Below, one piece after another: positions 33,498-44,447 of a stretch of 64,000 nt of DNA (position 1 is its first letter; every line of letters starts with the position of its first letter). A model generated the notes under the pieces. That model did not search any database. It was given only the letters and a program-made list of their open reading frames with translations, and had not been told where the DNA came from. The position numbers and the translations under genes were made by a program. The DNA is taken from assembly GCA_946406115.1 (NCBI GenBank), contig OX291557.1, positions 13,114,501 through 13,178,500 of the forward strand. Direction: 5' to 3'. The DNA comes from Apoda limacodes (lineage: Eukaryota; Arthropoda; Insecta; Lepidoptera; Limacodidae).

Positions 33498-34309
33498 CTG
33501 AAAATATAACACATATTTTTGAATTAATAATGCTTATAATATACTACACTTATAATATATTAAAACTATTATCTCAAAATGAGCAATATCAGATCCTAAT
33601 TTTTAATTTATTCTACATAGAAAAACTCTACATTATTGGTTTGCTATTATCAAATGTTAGTTTAGCATTAGTGGAGCGCCTAGGCTTAAAAAACATAAAA
33701 CCTCAGAATTCAGTTACAATAAACCAGTGAAAGAAAATAAAAAAATCAAAATGGAATGATTTGCATATATAATAATATTATGTATAAAAAAGATTACCTA
33801 TTAAAAAGTTGTGACCTTGATAAAAAAAAAAGAGTTAATAATTGCAATTATTCAAATAGTAAAGTACACGTTAGGCAGTAGAATATCTTTTTATATCAAA
33901 ATTATTTATCAGTAGGTTATTTAAAATAGAAAATAATTTTTATTTTTATATATTTTTTTAAACAAATTATATTAGACAAGAATTTGGCCGTGGATTCCTA
34001 CGGCTAGTCTTTGGTTAATGATTATAGATATAGTTAAAGTTTGCTACAGCAGGCTGAAGTAAGAGTAAGTCCACGTGGTATTTGGTTACTAGATATCGTT
34101 ATTCCTGCGGAAATTTTTTGCCGGAATAAAGAGTAGCCTATGTCCTTCTCCGTCCCCACAACAATATTAATGCTATAAAATCGGCCAAGTGCGAGTCGGA
34201 CTCGCGCACGAAGGGTTCCATACTATTATATATCTATAAAAATGGCAAAAAAATCACGGGAGCCCACCTTAAATATTTGTTTTAATTTAATTATTTGTTT
34301 TTCCCATCC
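33498..34309. other. oxt intron 1, right part: AT-rich
   Basis: No gene. 34180-34260 is a copy of the dispersed repeat cggccaagtgcgagtcggac / agggttcca also found near 22786 and, inverted, near 3740. Confidence 0.55.
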
Positions 34310-35470
34310 CATCAACGACCACTCAAATAGAGCGTTCCCTCAGGAAGTCAGCCACCCAGTTACATAAACTCACAGGAAGCCCATAAATGAATGAATAAAT
34401 AAATATTTTATGGATGAGTTTCTCGATGGACTCGCCTCATATATGTGTAGCATATACTAGAAAATCTCCAGCGGATCTGTCGATTACTGAGGAGCTTGTT
34501 CTAGTTATGCCAGAATGCGATACAAATAGCGCCCATTGAAGCGTCGCAGGGATGTATCTGAGGTGGTATACTCTTCCTAGCATCTAGATGCGAATTAACG
34601 TCGTATATCTACGTCGATGCCTTCTAGGTATCCAGAATGCGGGAATCTTACAGATTATAGAGGTGATTGCTATGGGACGTTAAATTTCGGATCAGCACGG
34701 CTGCCTTTTTTGGGCATAGGCTGCACGTTAGCGAGCTACCAAGACTTAGGGACTGTACCTGTTTTAAGAAAGAGACGGTTCACACGTGTGAAAACAGGAG
34801 ACAATTCAGGAGCAATCCTTTAGCACTATAGCTGGTATACCGTCTGGCCCACTGGCTTGGTTCACATCTAGGCTGCGAAGAAATTTGAGTACCTCCTTCT
34901 GATGGATACAAATAGCAGGTATTGAAGCACCGCAGGGAGGCATCTGAGGTCGTATACTCTTGCTGGGTTCTAGATGCGAATTATCGACAAATCGAGATGA
35001 GCCCCACGCAGCGTATCTTTGAGGGACTTGGCGGGTTTATTGAAGGCTTTCTTCTTATCTCGCGTGTCCGGAGCTTTAGCCCAAGTCTGGTAAGCCGAGT
35101 ACTTAAGTGACTCTGCAACTGAGCACTCAGCATTAAACCATGGGCGAGCTTTACTATCGAGCGGAACGTCAGAGAATGGATTATACAATTCCATCGCCTG
35201 ACATATCACCTTCAGATTTCTATCGCAAAGCGCGACGGGTCACTCGAAGAAAAGCAAGTTTGCCGCCAAGGATAAGATCGGGTGGTGAACAGGATAGTGC
35301 AGCTTCACCAGACAATGGTCAGACGTACCCAAGGGTGGGGACACTTTGTATCGGATCGGTCTGGTCCTGGCTGAAGGTCCAAGTAATTTTCTGTGTCGTC
35401 TTCAACATCAGGCAATGGTCGCGTCGCCTGGTCAACCAGCTAGGAAAGTTTTAACGACAAAGCGAGTTTA
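34310..35470 (-). pseudogene. Decayed LINE: endonuclease end, linker and reverse transcriptase start
   Basis: Remnants lie in order on the - strand: PPLGTSDHCLVKL (35370-35330, the endonuclease SDH motif), PWFNAECSVAESLKYSAYQT and the following linker (35140-34970), QASGPDGIPAIVLKDCS (34855-34800, RT), a frameshifted LSPVFTRVNRLFLKTGTVPK, and YGLPVSLCNWVADFLRERSI (34385-34320). Stops and frameshifts abound. The endonuclease-linker part resembles the LINE at 43165-44447, so they are probably one family. Embedded in oxt intron 1. Confidence 0.75.
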
Positions 35471-35879
35471 AAGACTTCTTGCGCAGCATGATTTCTTTAT
35501 TTATTTATTTATTTCAAATAACCTGGTTGTCTCCTGATCCCCGCTTGCGAACGGTATACACTATTTTGTCTACACCAGTGTCGACCAGCACCCAGAGCGT
35601 CAAAAAAGAGGAGTCTTCAAGTTTACGGAGACGTCGACAGCAGTTGTTTTCAGTGACAGACACAGACACCGGCCTGCGCTTTAAAATTGCAGCTAGTAAG
35701 AAGTGTTAGCCGGAAGCCTGATTTGCGTCTCCGTAAGAAAGAGTAGCATCGGCTTAGCGGTCTCAAGATGGTGGTGGACCGCGTCGAGATTGAAGTGCAA
35801 TCCTCTGTCCGTGAGGCGCACTTTTGAGGGAGGCTGTGCCGCCGCTGTGAAACTTCATTTTATTAGTCTTTTTGTCTTG

Positions 35880-37240
35880 TTTCATATTGTTTTTTTTTAT
35901 TCAAAGTCAAAATGGTTTATTCAAATTAGGATTTTACTATCACTTTTGAATCGTCAAAGTTATGAAATACTATTTTTTTAACCCTCCCGCCTTCCCTCCG
36001 GTTAACAATGATGTTGATTTCTACCGAGAAGAATCCGGCAAGAAACTCGATAGTTACTCTTTTAAAAAACATCATAAAAACTAAAAAAAAAATCAATGTT
36101 TTAAATGAAAAATTTAAGGCGTACAGTTTTATATTATTTCCATTTTAATTTGGTTTACCTATGCATCCTGTATATTAATTTGGTTTACCTATGCATCCTG
36201 TAATTGAGCATCTTTAGTCCCAAGGATTTTTATCATTTACATAGTCTGAAATATTGTAGTTTGCTTTTTTACAAAGTAGTTGTTTGATAAAAGATTTAAA
36301 TTTACTTGTTGATAGCTTTTGAATATTATTGTGAACTTTTTTGTAAAAGTGTATACATTGTCCCATAAAACAGTTATTTATTTTGTGTAGACGTGTATCA
36401 TGCACCAACAGCTTATTTTTATTTCTAGTATTTACTTTGTGAACGTCACTTTTCTTGCAGAAACTATTGATATTTTTATGTACATATAAAAGATTTTCAT
36501 ATATGTACTGCGACGCTAAAATTAAAATTTTTACTTTTCTAAACCTATCCCTCAGAGATATCCTAGATCCTAATTTATAAATAGCACGAATTGCCCTTTT
36601 TTGTAACAAAAATATTGTATTTACATCAGCAGTGCTACCCCACAATAGGATACTATATGTCATTAAACTATGGAAATAGCTAAAATATACTATTTTTGCA
36701 GTGTCGACATTGGTCAATTGTCTTATTTTCTTGATCACATACACAGCAGAGCTAAGTTATGAATATGAGGACCCCATTGAAGTTTGGAGTCCAGCATTAT
36801 GCCAAGAAAGACTGTTGAATTAACAAGTTCATATTGCTCACCATTAATATTAGTACATGTCTGTATCTGACTAACATTTGGTTTTTTTTTCATTAAGTAA
36901 CAAATTATTAGCGTTAAACCAATTTACAATTTTAGAAAGGGCATTATTTAATTCATCATAACATGTCTGTCGTCTCTTAATTTTAAAAAGCAAAGAGGTA
37001 TCATCAGCAAATAAGACAATGTCATGGTTTTTTGCATGATATGGGAGATCATTAATGTAAATTAGAAATAGAAAAGGACCTAAAATTGAGCCCTGAGGGA
37101 CTCCCATAGTGACTGCTGATCCCGGAGATCTTTCACCGTTGACATCTATTTTCTGTACTTACCTACTCATATAGGAGGTCAAAAGGTCGAGAGCTGTGCC
37201 TCTAATACCATAGTGTTTATTTGTTTGCGGGAAAGGCGGA
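35880..37240 (-). pseudogene. 5'-truncated LINE with reverse transcriptase C-terminal half and 3' UTR
   Basis: The - strand reads YGIRGTALDLLTSYMSR, a stop, VQKIDVNGERSPGSAVTMG, GVPQGSILGPFLFLIYINDL, IVLFADDTSLLFKIK (active-site FADD), then in other frames NSTVFLGIMLDSKLQWGPHI and IKKIRQLTNVDTAKIVYFSY down to SDYVNDKNPWD with stop at 36214. The 3' UTR runs to about 35885 and ends in the ttttgactttgaat-A(n) block, repeated at 14.8 and 47.7 kb. A 32 bp tandem duplication (taatttggtttacctatgcatcctg) lies at 36148-36202. Two to three disruptions make it inactive. Clade (Jockey- or CR1-like) is not resolved. Confidence 0.8.
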
Positions 37241-37660
37241 TGTTGTACGAGGCGCTGTACAGGATCCGGTAGTGAACACAGAATCACTGAAGGAAAGACT
37301 AGTCTAGAGACCGCAGGGATGTATGTTCCCCCCCTGAGGTGACCATTGGGTCCTCGCATCGAATCGCCAATTGGCACAATGGAACTTTCCCGGATATTTT
37401 GTGAGGTGACGGTGCAGGCTTTCATAGGGGGCTCCTAATTAGGCCCTCTACTACCTGCGGTCGGCCAGCGGTACACTGTGCTTCGGATCCTGCTACCCCC
37501 CAGGACAAGCCAAGTACAGCAACACTGACACTGAAACTGTATACTGACTCAGTGCTACTGTGCAGACCCGCCCCCCATAATAGCTTCCCATGGCACCATA
37601 CCAAAACACGTGCGAGGATGCTTGGCGGCACGACTTTGCCATGAGAATGGTTACATGCAA
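37241..37660. other. GC-richer unrecognised block upstream of the LINE
   Basis: Differs from its AT-rich surroundings and has no motif I recognise on either strand. It may be part of another repeat into which the LINE at 35880-37240 inserted. Confidence 0.4.
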
Positions 37661-38429
37661 CAACCGAAGCCTACCACCAAAAGAAACGCCAGCCAGCTTC
37701 GTTTTTTGTTTAGTAGGCAGATAACCCGGACAATCATAAGTTTCACACGTAAATACGAAGTTTCCATATATTTTTTCAAACCATATTTTGTCGAATTTTT
37801 GTTAAAAGGTCTAAAAGTTTTTACGTAATTATATTGCTTTTCTTTGTAAAACGTGGTATTATTTCATATAGAAAGGTTCTAACTAATGATATTTTAAGTA
37901 AAATAGTAAAATGTTTGGCCACGCTAGGGCTTGATAAAACGATAACAACTAAATGTTACTGGAGCACACATAGTTAATTTTTTTTTTTGGGGTTCTGTAG
38001 CCAAACGGCAAAAACCAATATAAATTCTTCATTGGAGAATAAAATTTAAGGGCTAAATCTCCACACATTGAACTGAGGTATATATTTTTATTTTTTTTGA
38101 TGTTGAATTATAAAATCTTTAGATAGGGCTGCAAAAATTCAATGAAATTGAGGTTTTACCATAGGTTTTAACTCGAAAAATGTAGATACACCCGCTTTTC
38201 TTTGCAAACTCTAGGCTTAGGTATTTTTACAAAAAATTACATCAGATTCACTTTAATGATAGCACAAACAAATATTATAGTATGAATATTTGATACTTCA
38301 TATATAATTTAATTTTTTTTTAAATAAAATATCATGCCATGGACACTCCTTGTGTTCAAAAGCTAAGAAAAATAGACGAAATTTGAAATGAACACATAAG
38401 ACACAAAATAAAACTACTGACTGACTATG
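37661..38429. other. oxt intron 1, middle: AT-rich
   Basis: No coding signal or recognised repeat. Confidence 0.55.
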
Positions 38430-38665
38430 AAACTTAAATGGCAATGGGCAGGTCACATATCAAGACTCAAAGAGAAAAGATGGACTGTACAGACCACAAA
38501 ATGGATAGGACCAAATGGCAGAAAGAACCAAGGAGGACCCAGAAAACGATGGATAGACAATATCATCACAATTGCAGACAAGAACTAAATGCAGACTGTC
38601 TAGGACAGAGATAAGTGGAAAAAGTTGGGAGAGGCTTATACCCTTATACCCTCAAGGAATCTACA
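38430..38665 (+). pseudogene. RTE-type LINE C-terminal fragment
   Basis: The + strand reads KLKWQWAGHISRLKEKRWT, then KWIGPNGRKNQGGPRKRWID, a stop, DRDKWKKLGEAYTL. WxxAGH, GRPxxRW and the D-x-W-K-x-LGEAY end are the C-terminal signature of RTE-type reverse transcriptases. No upstream RT is present. Confidence 0.8.
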
Positions 38666-39124
38666 TCATCAAAAGTATAAAACTAACAATACTAACAATA
38701 ACTTAAGAATAAGAAAAAAATCATACTACTATTAACTTTCAAACATAATATCAAGAAATGTATCTTGATGTGGAATAATAAAGCTTAATAAGGTCAGAGT
38801 AACTAAAAGGGGCTCCAAGGGAAAAATTACATTTTGTTTATGAAAATGCTTAAGTCATATAAAACACACTGAATCTATGTCTGGGAAATTCATATGGTAG
38901 TATCTCGAAGGTGTGTACCTATACCTACTGTACTTCCTAAGCAAAAACTAGGACATTGCTTAAAAAATAATTTAGAAAAAATGTTGTAAGGAATTCTCCA
39001 CTTTTTGACTCTGTTCTTCTAAGTTAATCACTAAATCTGATCACTGGTAATTACAGTGTTTCAAATATCATATGTGGCCTTAAAAGACAAGGTAATCTAT
39101 GGTTATTATGAACATAGTACTTAA

Positions 39125-39611
39125 CCCGTCAAGCGTCCCCGTACTAAGGAAATTATCCGCCCTTGCCGCGTACAAACGAACATACACCTAACTTTATTAT
39201 GTTTATTCCTCTTTATAAATTTTTAGGTATGTTCTATATATACAGTATAAAAAAAGTAATATATAATAAGTAATAATAAATTTATTTACTAAAAAAATAC
39301 ATAGTTTTTTATATATAGCACATTACCAGGGGTCAAAATGAACTTTATGCTACTGTTAATCAAATCCAAAATCCAACTCAAAATGGCGCAATATAAATGG
39401 CGGTTAGATCAAATTACCAAAATGATTTTCGATAAAAAAATATTTAACGCACAAAATATCGCCCACCCAAAAATACTAGAACGTAGGACAGGCCATTGGC
39501 TTCACTTCTGAATACTTACAATTAGCCTGTCTGATAAAAGTCGTCCTGAAAAAATTCCCCCGCGACACAAGTCGCTTAGGTCCCACTGTGGGACCTAGGA
39601 TGCGTAACGGG
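39125..39611. mobile_element. piggyBac-like MITE
   Basis: Starts CCCGTCAAGCGTCC after TTAA (39121-39124). It ends in GGATGCGTAACGGG before TTAC (39612-39615), whose reverse complement CCCGTTACGCATCC pairs with the left end with three mismatches. Ends beginning CCC next to TTAA are the piggyBac signature. 487 bp, non-coding, TTAA decayed on the right. Confidence 0.65.
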
Positions 39612-39626
39612 TTACTGACAAAATCA

Positions 39627-39732
39627 GTTAATTTCAAATACTAACCAAAAAAAAAACAAAACTAAGCTTAAATTAGTATTAGTAATTTCAAATACTTACT
39701 AAAAAAAAAAACAAAACTAAGCTTAAATTAAC
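39627..39732. repeat. Short tandem duplication
   Basis: Two consecutive copies of atttcaaatact-aaa(n)-caaaactaagcttaaatta (about 55-62 bases each). Confidence 0.8.
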
Positions 39733-40617
39733 TGTTAGAAAAATATTTGTCTGTGATCCTGCAAATGAAAGCATGTGTACTGTGACCAATAGGTCGGCGA
39801 AAAGAGAGATGGAAACAAACAAGATGGTGTTGAATGGACACTTTTTAAAAGTTATTCAATATTTAAAGTCTTGGTAAATTTTTTTTTATTAACAATACAT
39901 AGTAGATATTCTACCATATGTTCTAAGATGCTTTGAATGTACAGAAGTTAATGATAGTTATTTTCAACAGAGACATGTTTTTACCACAAATCAGATATTT
40001 ACCTAAGCATAAAACCTACAAACAAAATGTATTCTGCCAAGTTAGATAGAATTCAATCTAAACAAGCCCACAATTAAATTTAGATGCTAATGTTTTCCAA
40101 TAAATGCACAAAGGAGCTAATGGATAAAGCTGAGCAATGTCAAGCACAATCAGTATCTAGATAAAGCAGGAAGTACACTATATTAATGATTTTTTCATAC
40201 ATTTATCCTGACAGTTTAGTGTGACCATTCAGGCAGGTCTGTATTGCACCAAAAACACATTGAAATTTGTTTTTCATTATTTCATTATAATTCTTGGATT
40301 TAATTATAAAAATTGTAATAATGAAATTGTATTTGAATTTTGCATTGCAAGAATAGGTTATGTTAAGTGAAATAATAAAAAACAAGCAAAATATGTTAAA
40401 CAAAACTTTAGAAAGTAGACTTTCAAGCTTTTGATTGAGAGTGTAAATTTTGCTTTGGTCCATGCACCGTCACTCGAAAGTCATGTAAGGGCAACATGGA
40501 ATGCATGGTAAGTTTCATCTGTAATTTAGTAGCCCTTAATGCCTTGCTACACTAGTACCAATAGATTTACATTGCATAACATTAACACATTAACCACTAA
40601 AAATAAATAACACTTAC
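39733..40617. other. oxt intron 1, left end
   Basis: AT-rich intron up to the exon 1 donor (cttac on the + strand at 40613-40617). Nothing recognised. Confidence 0.6.
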
Positions 40618-41204
40618 CCATATTGTACTCCTGAATATGCTAATCCAGCTTGGACACAAATGTCAAGGCAAGCAGCAGGGGTATTTGTAGTGGCATAATT
40701 GCCATAAAAGCTAGACAAAATTCTGGACTCCTTTTTATCACGATAACATCCTAAATATTTACCAAATGTCACTCCTTGTCCTAAACATTTATTTTGTAAA
40801 GAATTTGGATAAAACTTGTTATCTTGAATTAAGCAAGTTTTATTAACTATTTCTTGTTTACAAAGTTGTGATTTAGCTCGATGAATCGCAGAGATTGCTT
40901 CTCTGCTACTGATTTCACAAATTGGTTTGAAATCTAATTCTTCTAACCTCAGATTTGTAGGTTTAATTGGAGGTTTTACTTTTGAGGACAAGTCTTCGTC
41001 ATCTTCGAAACCATTTTTCCTAGCTGAAACATCGTTCGTTTCTTGGCGAACTAGTGGTATGCGGTTGTTTTGCACTAAATCATTATTATTTTCTGACGGG
41101 AAGAAATTAAGTGCTAGTAATATTTGAATAAAAAAAGCTAGTAAGGCGCATATAATTATGCATTTAGCATATTTGTAAAATAATCTATAATAACATCTCG
41201 CCAT
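40618..41204 (-). CDS. oxt: Peptide O-xylosyltransferase, exon 1 (signal anchor, stem, first half of WSC)
   Basis: The start is ATG at 41204-41202 (MARCYYRLFYKYAK) with G at -3 and +4; the frame is open 11 codons further but with no other ATG. Residues about 13-32 (KCIIICALLAFFIQILLAL) are a type II signal anchor, as expected for a Golgi enzyme. A charged, low-complexity stem follows, then at residue 148 GKYLGCYRDKKESRILSSFY and AACLDICVQAGLAYSGVQYG, the first half of a WSC domain completed in exon 2. The donor gtaag follows 40618. An out-of-frame ATG at 41227 opens a 23-codon frame overlapping this start. A piggyBac insertion begins 79 bases upstream, so the promoter or 5' UTR has been altered or lies further up. 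Confidence 0.93.
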
Positions 41205-41286
41205 TTCATTAATACAAATCGAAACATAATTTCTCAATTTTCAAATAATAAATAAAATAATATTTTTTGGCAGTAAGATACATTAA

Positions 41287-43148
41287 CCCTACACTTGGTA
41301 CAACATATACTATATAATTTGTGCCCTACACCTTAACGTAGTGATTATTTACTCTATGCCCTAAACAGAATGATTATTTTTTTTTAGAAAATTATTTGTA
41401 GACCACACGGAAGTGCAGGTGAAAAATAAGTAAATAATAGTAATAGAGAAAAATGTTTTTTTTTATTTAGTTCCATATGTGGCACAATATGCAATGACCT
41501 ACCTAAATTTGCTAATCTAACTAGAGGTGAAACAGACGGAAGCAGTTTTTGTCCTTGTTTTAACAAAGTTCGACTCTGCATTTTTCGCACACAACAAACG
41601 ACTTTCCTTTGCAGCCCGGATTCTTGCATCGCTGGCGCTTCTGACCCCACATAGGAAAGTGCTCGACTCCATCACACCTGACATCACGAGAAGGAAGAAT
41701 CGCTACATTGGCTCTTATTCTTTTTGCCTCTCTCAGATAATTACTTGCAGAAGGCGGCCGGCGTTTTTTCTTATTCATTGATGAACCACAAATACAGAGG
41801 CGCTTTGCCACTTCTTGAAATCTTTCAACTTCAGCGGCATAGCTCTTTGTCGCATCTCCCCAACTCTTCTGTATAGCAACCAACTATTTATGGTGGCTAT
41901 GTCGAGGAAATGGTAAAACAGTCTCAAATACCACTTCTTTGCCCTCATCTTTATTTTATTCTTTCCCAGGAATGAGTCGAGCAAGTCAACTCCACCCATA
42001 TGCTGATTTTAGTTGCGTACAATTTGAGGGCAGTCGATATCTATATATTTTTTTTGTTACAAAACCTCCTCACTTTATAAGTAGGCTCTTTTCCAACAAA
42101 AGATGAAGACAATATCACTAGTTTATTATCATATCACAATACTGTCACGATATCTGTGCCATTTCCATTGCCTATCCATTCTTCTGAATATCCTTTTTCC
42201 TTCTTGCTACTTCTTGCAATGATGGTATTTGTATAGATTTTCCTAGTCGTTCTTTGTTCACGGTTCCCATAGAATATATTCCTTCATTGGCAAGATACGT
42301 AATCAATTCAAGGCGTGTGTAGTTATCAAAGAATAAGTTTTTATCCCTGGGAATAGACCTTGCAAGCCGAATAACAATGTTGGCAATTGCGCCTAAATCA
42401 GGCTCATTAGGAAGCCTCCCAGAGTATATTTCGAAGTCGTACGCAAATCCTCGATCATCACACAGCACTAACAGTTTATACCCCCATTTATGAGGCTTAT
42501 TAGGTAGATATTGGCTCAGCATGTTAGGCCTTCTTCTTCTTCATCCGTATCGCTAAACGTTTCAAAAAGTTTGTTGACGGTAGATCGAATCACGGCAATG
42601 TCATTGTCACTTTCAGCGCCTGACGAGTCTTGTTAATCTTAACTGCCTAATGGTATTGTCAAACAATTTTGAATTTGAACCTTATCCAGTAAGGTTTTCT
42701 TCACCATTATTGAATAAAAAAACACCATTAGTAAACATACCTGAAATTGGACCATCACTGCATGAAGTGACACATCGGGCACATACAGTAATTGTGAAAA
42801 TTTTGTATCAAAACACGGCCAAATCAAAAAAATATACTAACATTTGTTTAGTTCACAGATATTTCGACATAAAAACAATTTTTCCACTGTTGCATTCCGT
42901 AAGCAACTATTATTTATTATATTTTCAAATAGAATATGTACGGCGCGCGACTAAAGTTCCAAATTTTCAATTGAATGACTGACTAAGCCAGATAGTGCTG
43001 CCATCTAATTTCAACGAATGCACTAAATGGGTGCCATTGATTGTTGTCACTGTCTTTGCGTAATCATAGATGTCGCTGCTTCGTTCAAATCAGAAAAAAT
43101 ATCAATTTTATTGGTTGTTCCACATAAGGGACTGAATGCAGTGTAGGG
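41287..43148 (-). mobile_element. piggyBac element, 1.86 kb, defective
   Basis: Terminal inverted repeats CCCTACACT (41287) and AGTGTAGGG (ending 43148) are flanked by TTAA at 41283-41286 and 43149-43152, the exact target of piggyBac elements. The transposase gene inside is on the - strand and broken. It lies just upstream of oxt exon 1, in the same orientation. Confidence 0.93.
41540..42827 (-). pseudogene. piggyBac transposase, fragmented
   Basis: The - strand keeps three parts of a piggyBac (DDE_Tnp_1_7) transposase in order: LPNKPHKWGYKLLVLCDDRG with YDFEIYSG (42510-42400) and the DNYTRLELITYLANEGIYSM block (42320-42260); MGGVDLLDSFLGKNKIKMRA with KWYLRLFYHFLDIATINSW (41999-41880); and a C-terminal cysteine module CKNPGCKGKSFVVCEKCRVE (41620-41565). 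Frameshifts separate them and the N-terminal region is largely lost (42827-42639 only hints). Inactive. Confidence 0.88.
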
Positions 43149-43164
43149 TTAAGTCAGTGTTGCC

Positions 43165-44447
43165 TCAGGGGTTTGAAACTTCTATAGAAAAAATAGACAG
43201 GAAAGATCTTTGGAAGCAGGTGACATCTTTTGGACAGGGAAGGAAGAATATCCCACAGCAAAACTAGTTATTTTTGGAGACTTTAACGCCCACCATCGTG
43301 AGTGGCTCAGTTCTCGAACCAACAACTATGCACGGATATCTGCTCTGACCTATGGATTCTCTCAGCTGGTACTTTCTCCAACGAGAATACCAGATATAGA
43401 GGACCATACGAGCTCCTTATTGGACCTTCTGCTGACTACTCGTCCAGACGGATACTCCGTCTCAGTGGATGCGCCTCTTGGCTCCTCGGACCACTGTCTC
43501 GTTCGGACTCAAATGTCATGTACACAACCTGATCCATCTGGGCCAACTAATTGGCGTCGTGTGTGGCACTATAAGTCGGCAGACGGGGATGGATTGCGAG
43601 AATTTTATGCATCGTACCGGTGGAGGCAGATCTGCTTTAACTCAGAAGATTCTGACGTCTACGCAGCCGCAGTCACTGAGACAGTCCCTGCTGGTATAGA
43701 ATGCTATATTCCTAACCCGCGAGTAGCTGCCGGCGTCAAAAAACGACCGTTGCTTAATAGGTCTTGCAGAAAAGCTAAAATCCTTAAGCAAACTGCATAT
43801 GAGTCATGGACCACGGCTCGTAATAATAAGGATCTGAATATTTCTGAGTTAAAACGCAAATTAAATGCTGCCTCGAGGTTCAGTAAGAAAGCAACTGCCA
43901 GAGCAAAATTCCAATTCATCGGCAAAATAGGTGGGTGACTAGCTATCCTTCTGGGAGTCGTGCTTTCTGGACGCTTGCCAAAGCTGCCGAAGGGAACTTT
44001 TGCCAGTCGTCGTTACCACCACTGCGAAGACCGATGGTGACTTGGCCCATAGTGCTAAAGAGAAAGCCGATCTATTGGGCAGTCTCTTTGTCTCGAACTC
44101 GAACATGAACGATGAAGGCGCTGTACCACCTACTATACCGTGGTGCGGTAAGACCATGCCGGAAATCTCCACAACACAGCGGGAGGCTTAAGCAGTGTGC
44201 TCCTGAATTATGTCCTGTACTCACGCTCCTCTTCGCGCTTTCCTACCACACTAGACAGTTTCCGTCTTCATGGAAGACTGTTTATGTGCACCCGGTCCCC
44301 AAAAAGGGCGATAGATCAGATCTATCGAATTACAGGCCTATCGCTATTACCTCTCTACTCTCCAAGGTGATAGAGCGTGTGATCAACACACAGCTTCGAA
44401 GATGCCTAGAAGAACACGAACTGGTCAGTGACCGTCAATATGGCTCC
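43165..44447 (+). pseudogene. LINE endonuclease and start of reverse transcriptase
   Basis: Frame 43210-43938 encodes the C-terminal half of an APE-type endonuclease: LVIFGDFNAHHREWL, SSLLDLLLTTRPDGYSV and LGSSDHCLV (catalytic SDH kept), then the linker RPLLNRSCRKAKILKQTAYE. Frameshifted pieces follow: AHSAKEKADLLGSLFVSNSN, then SSWKTVYVHPVPKKGDRSDL and SNYRPIAITSLLSKVIERVI to ELVSDRQYG near 44447, where a different LINE begins. The endonuclease N-terminus and most of the RT are absent. Same family as 34310-35470. Confidence 0.82.
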
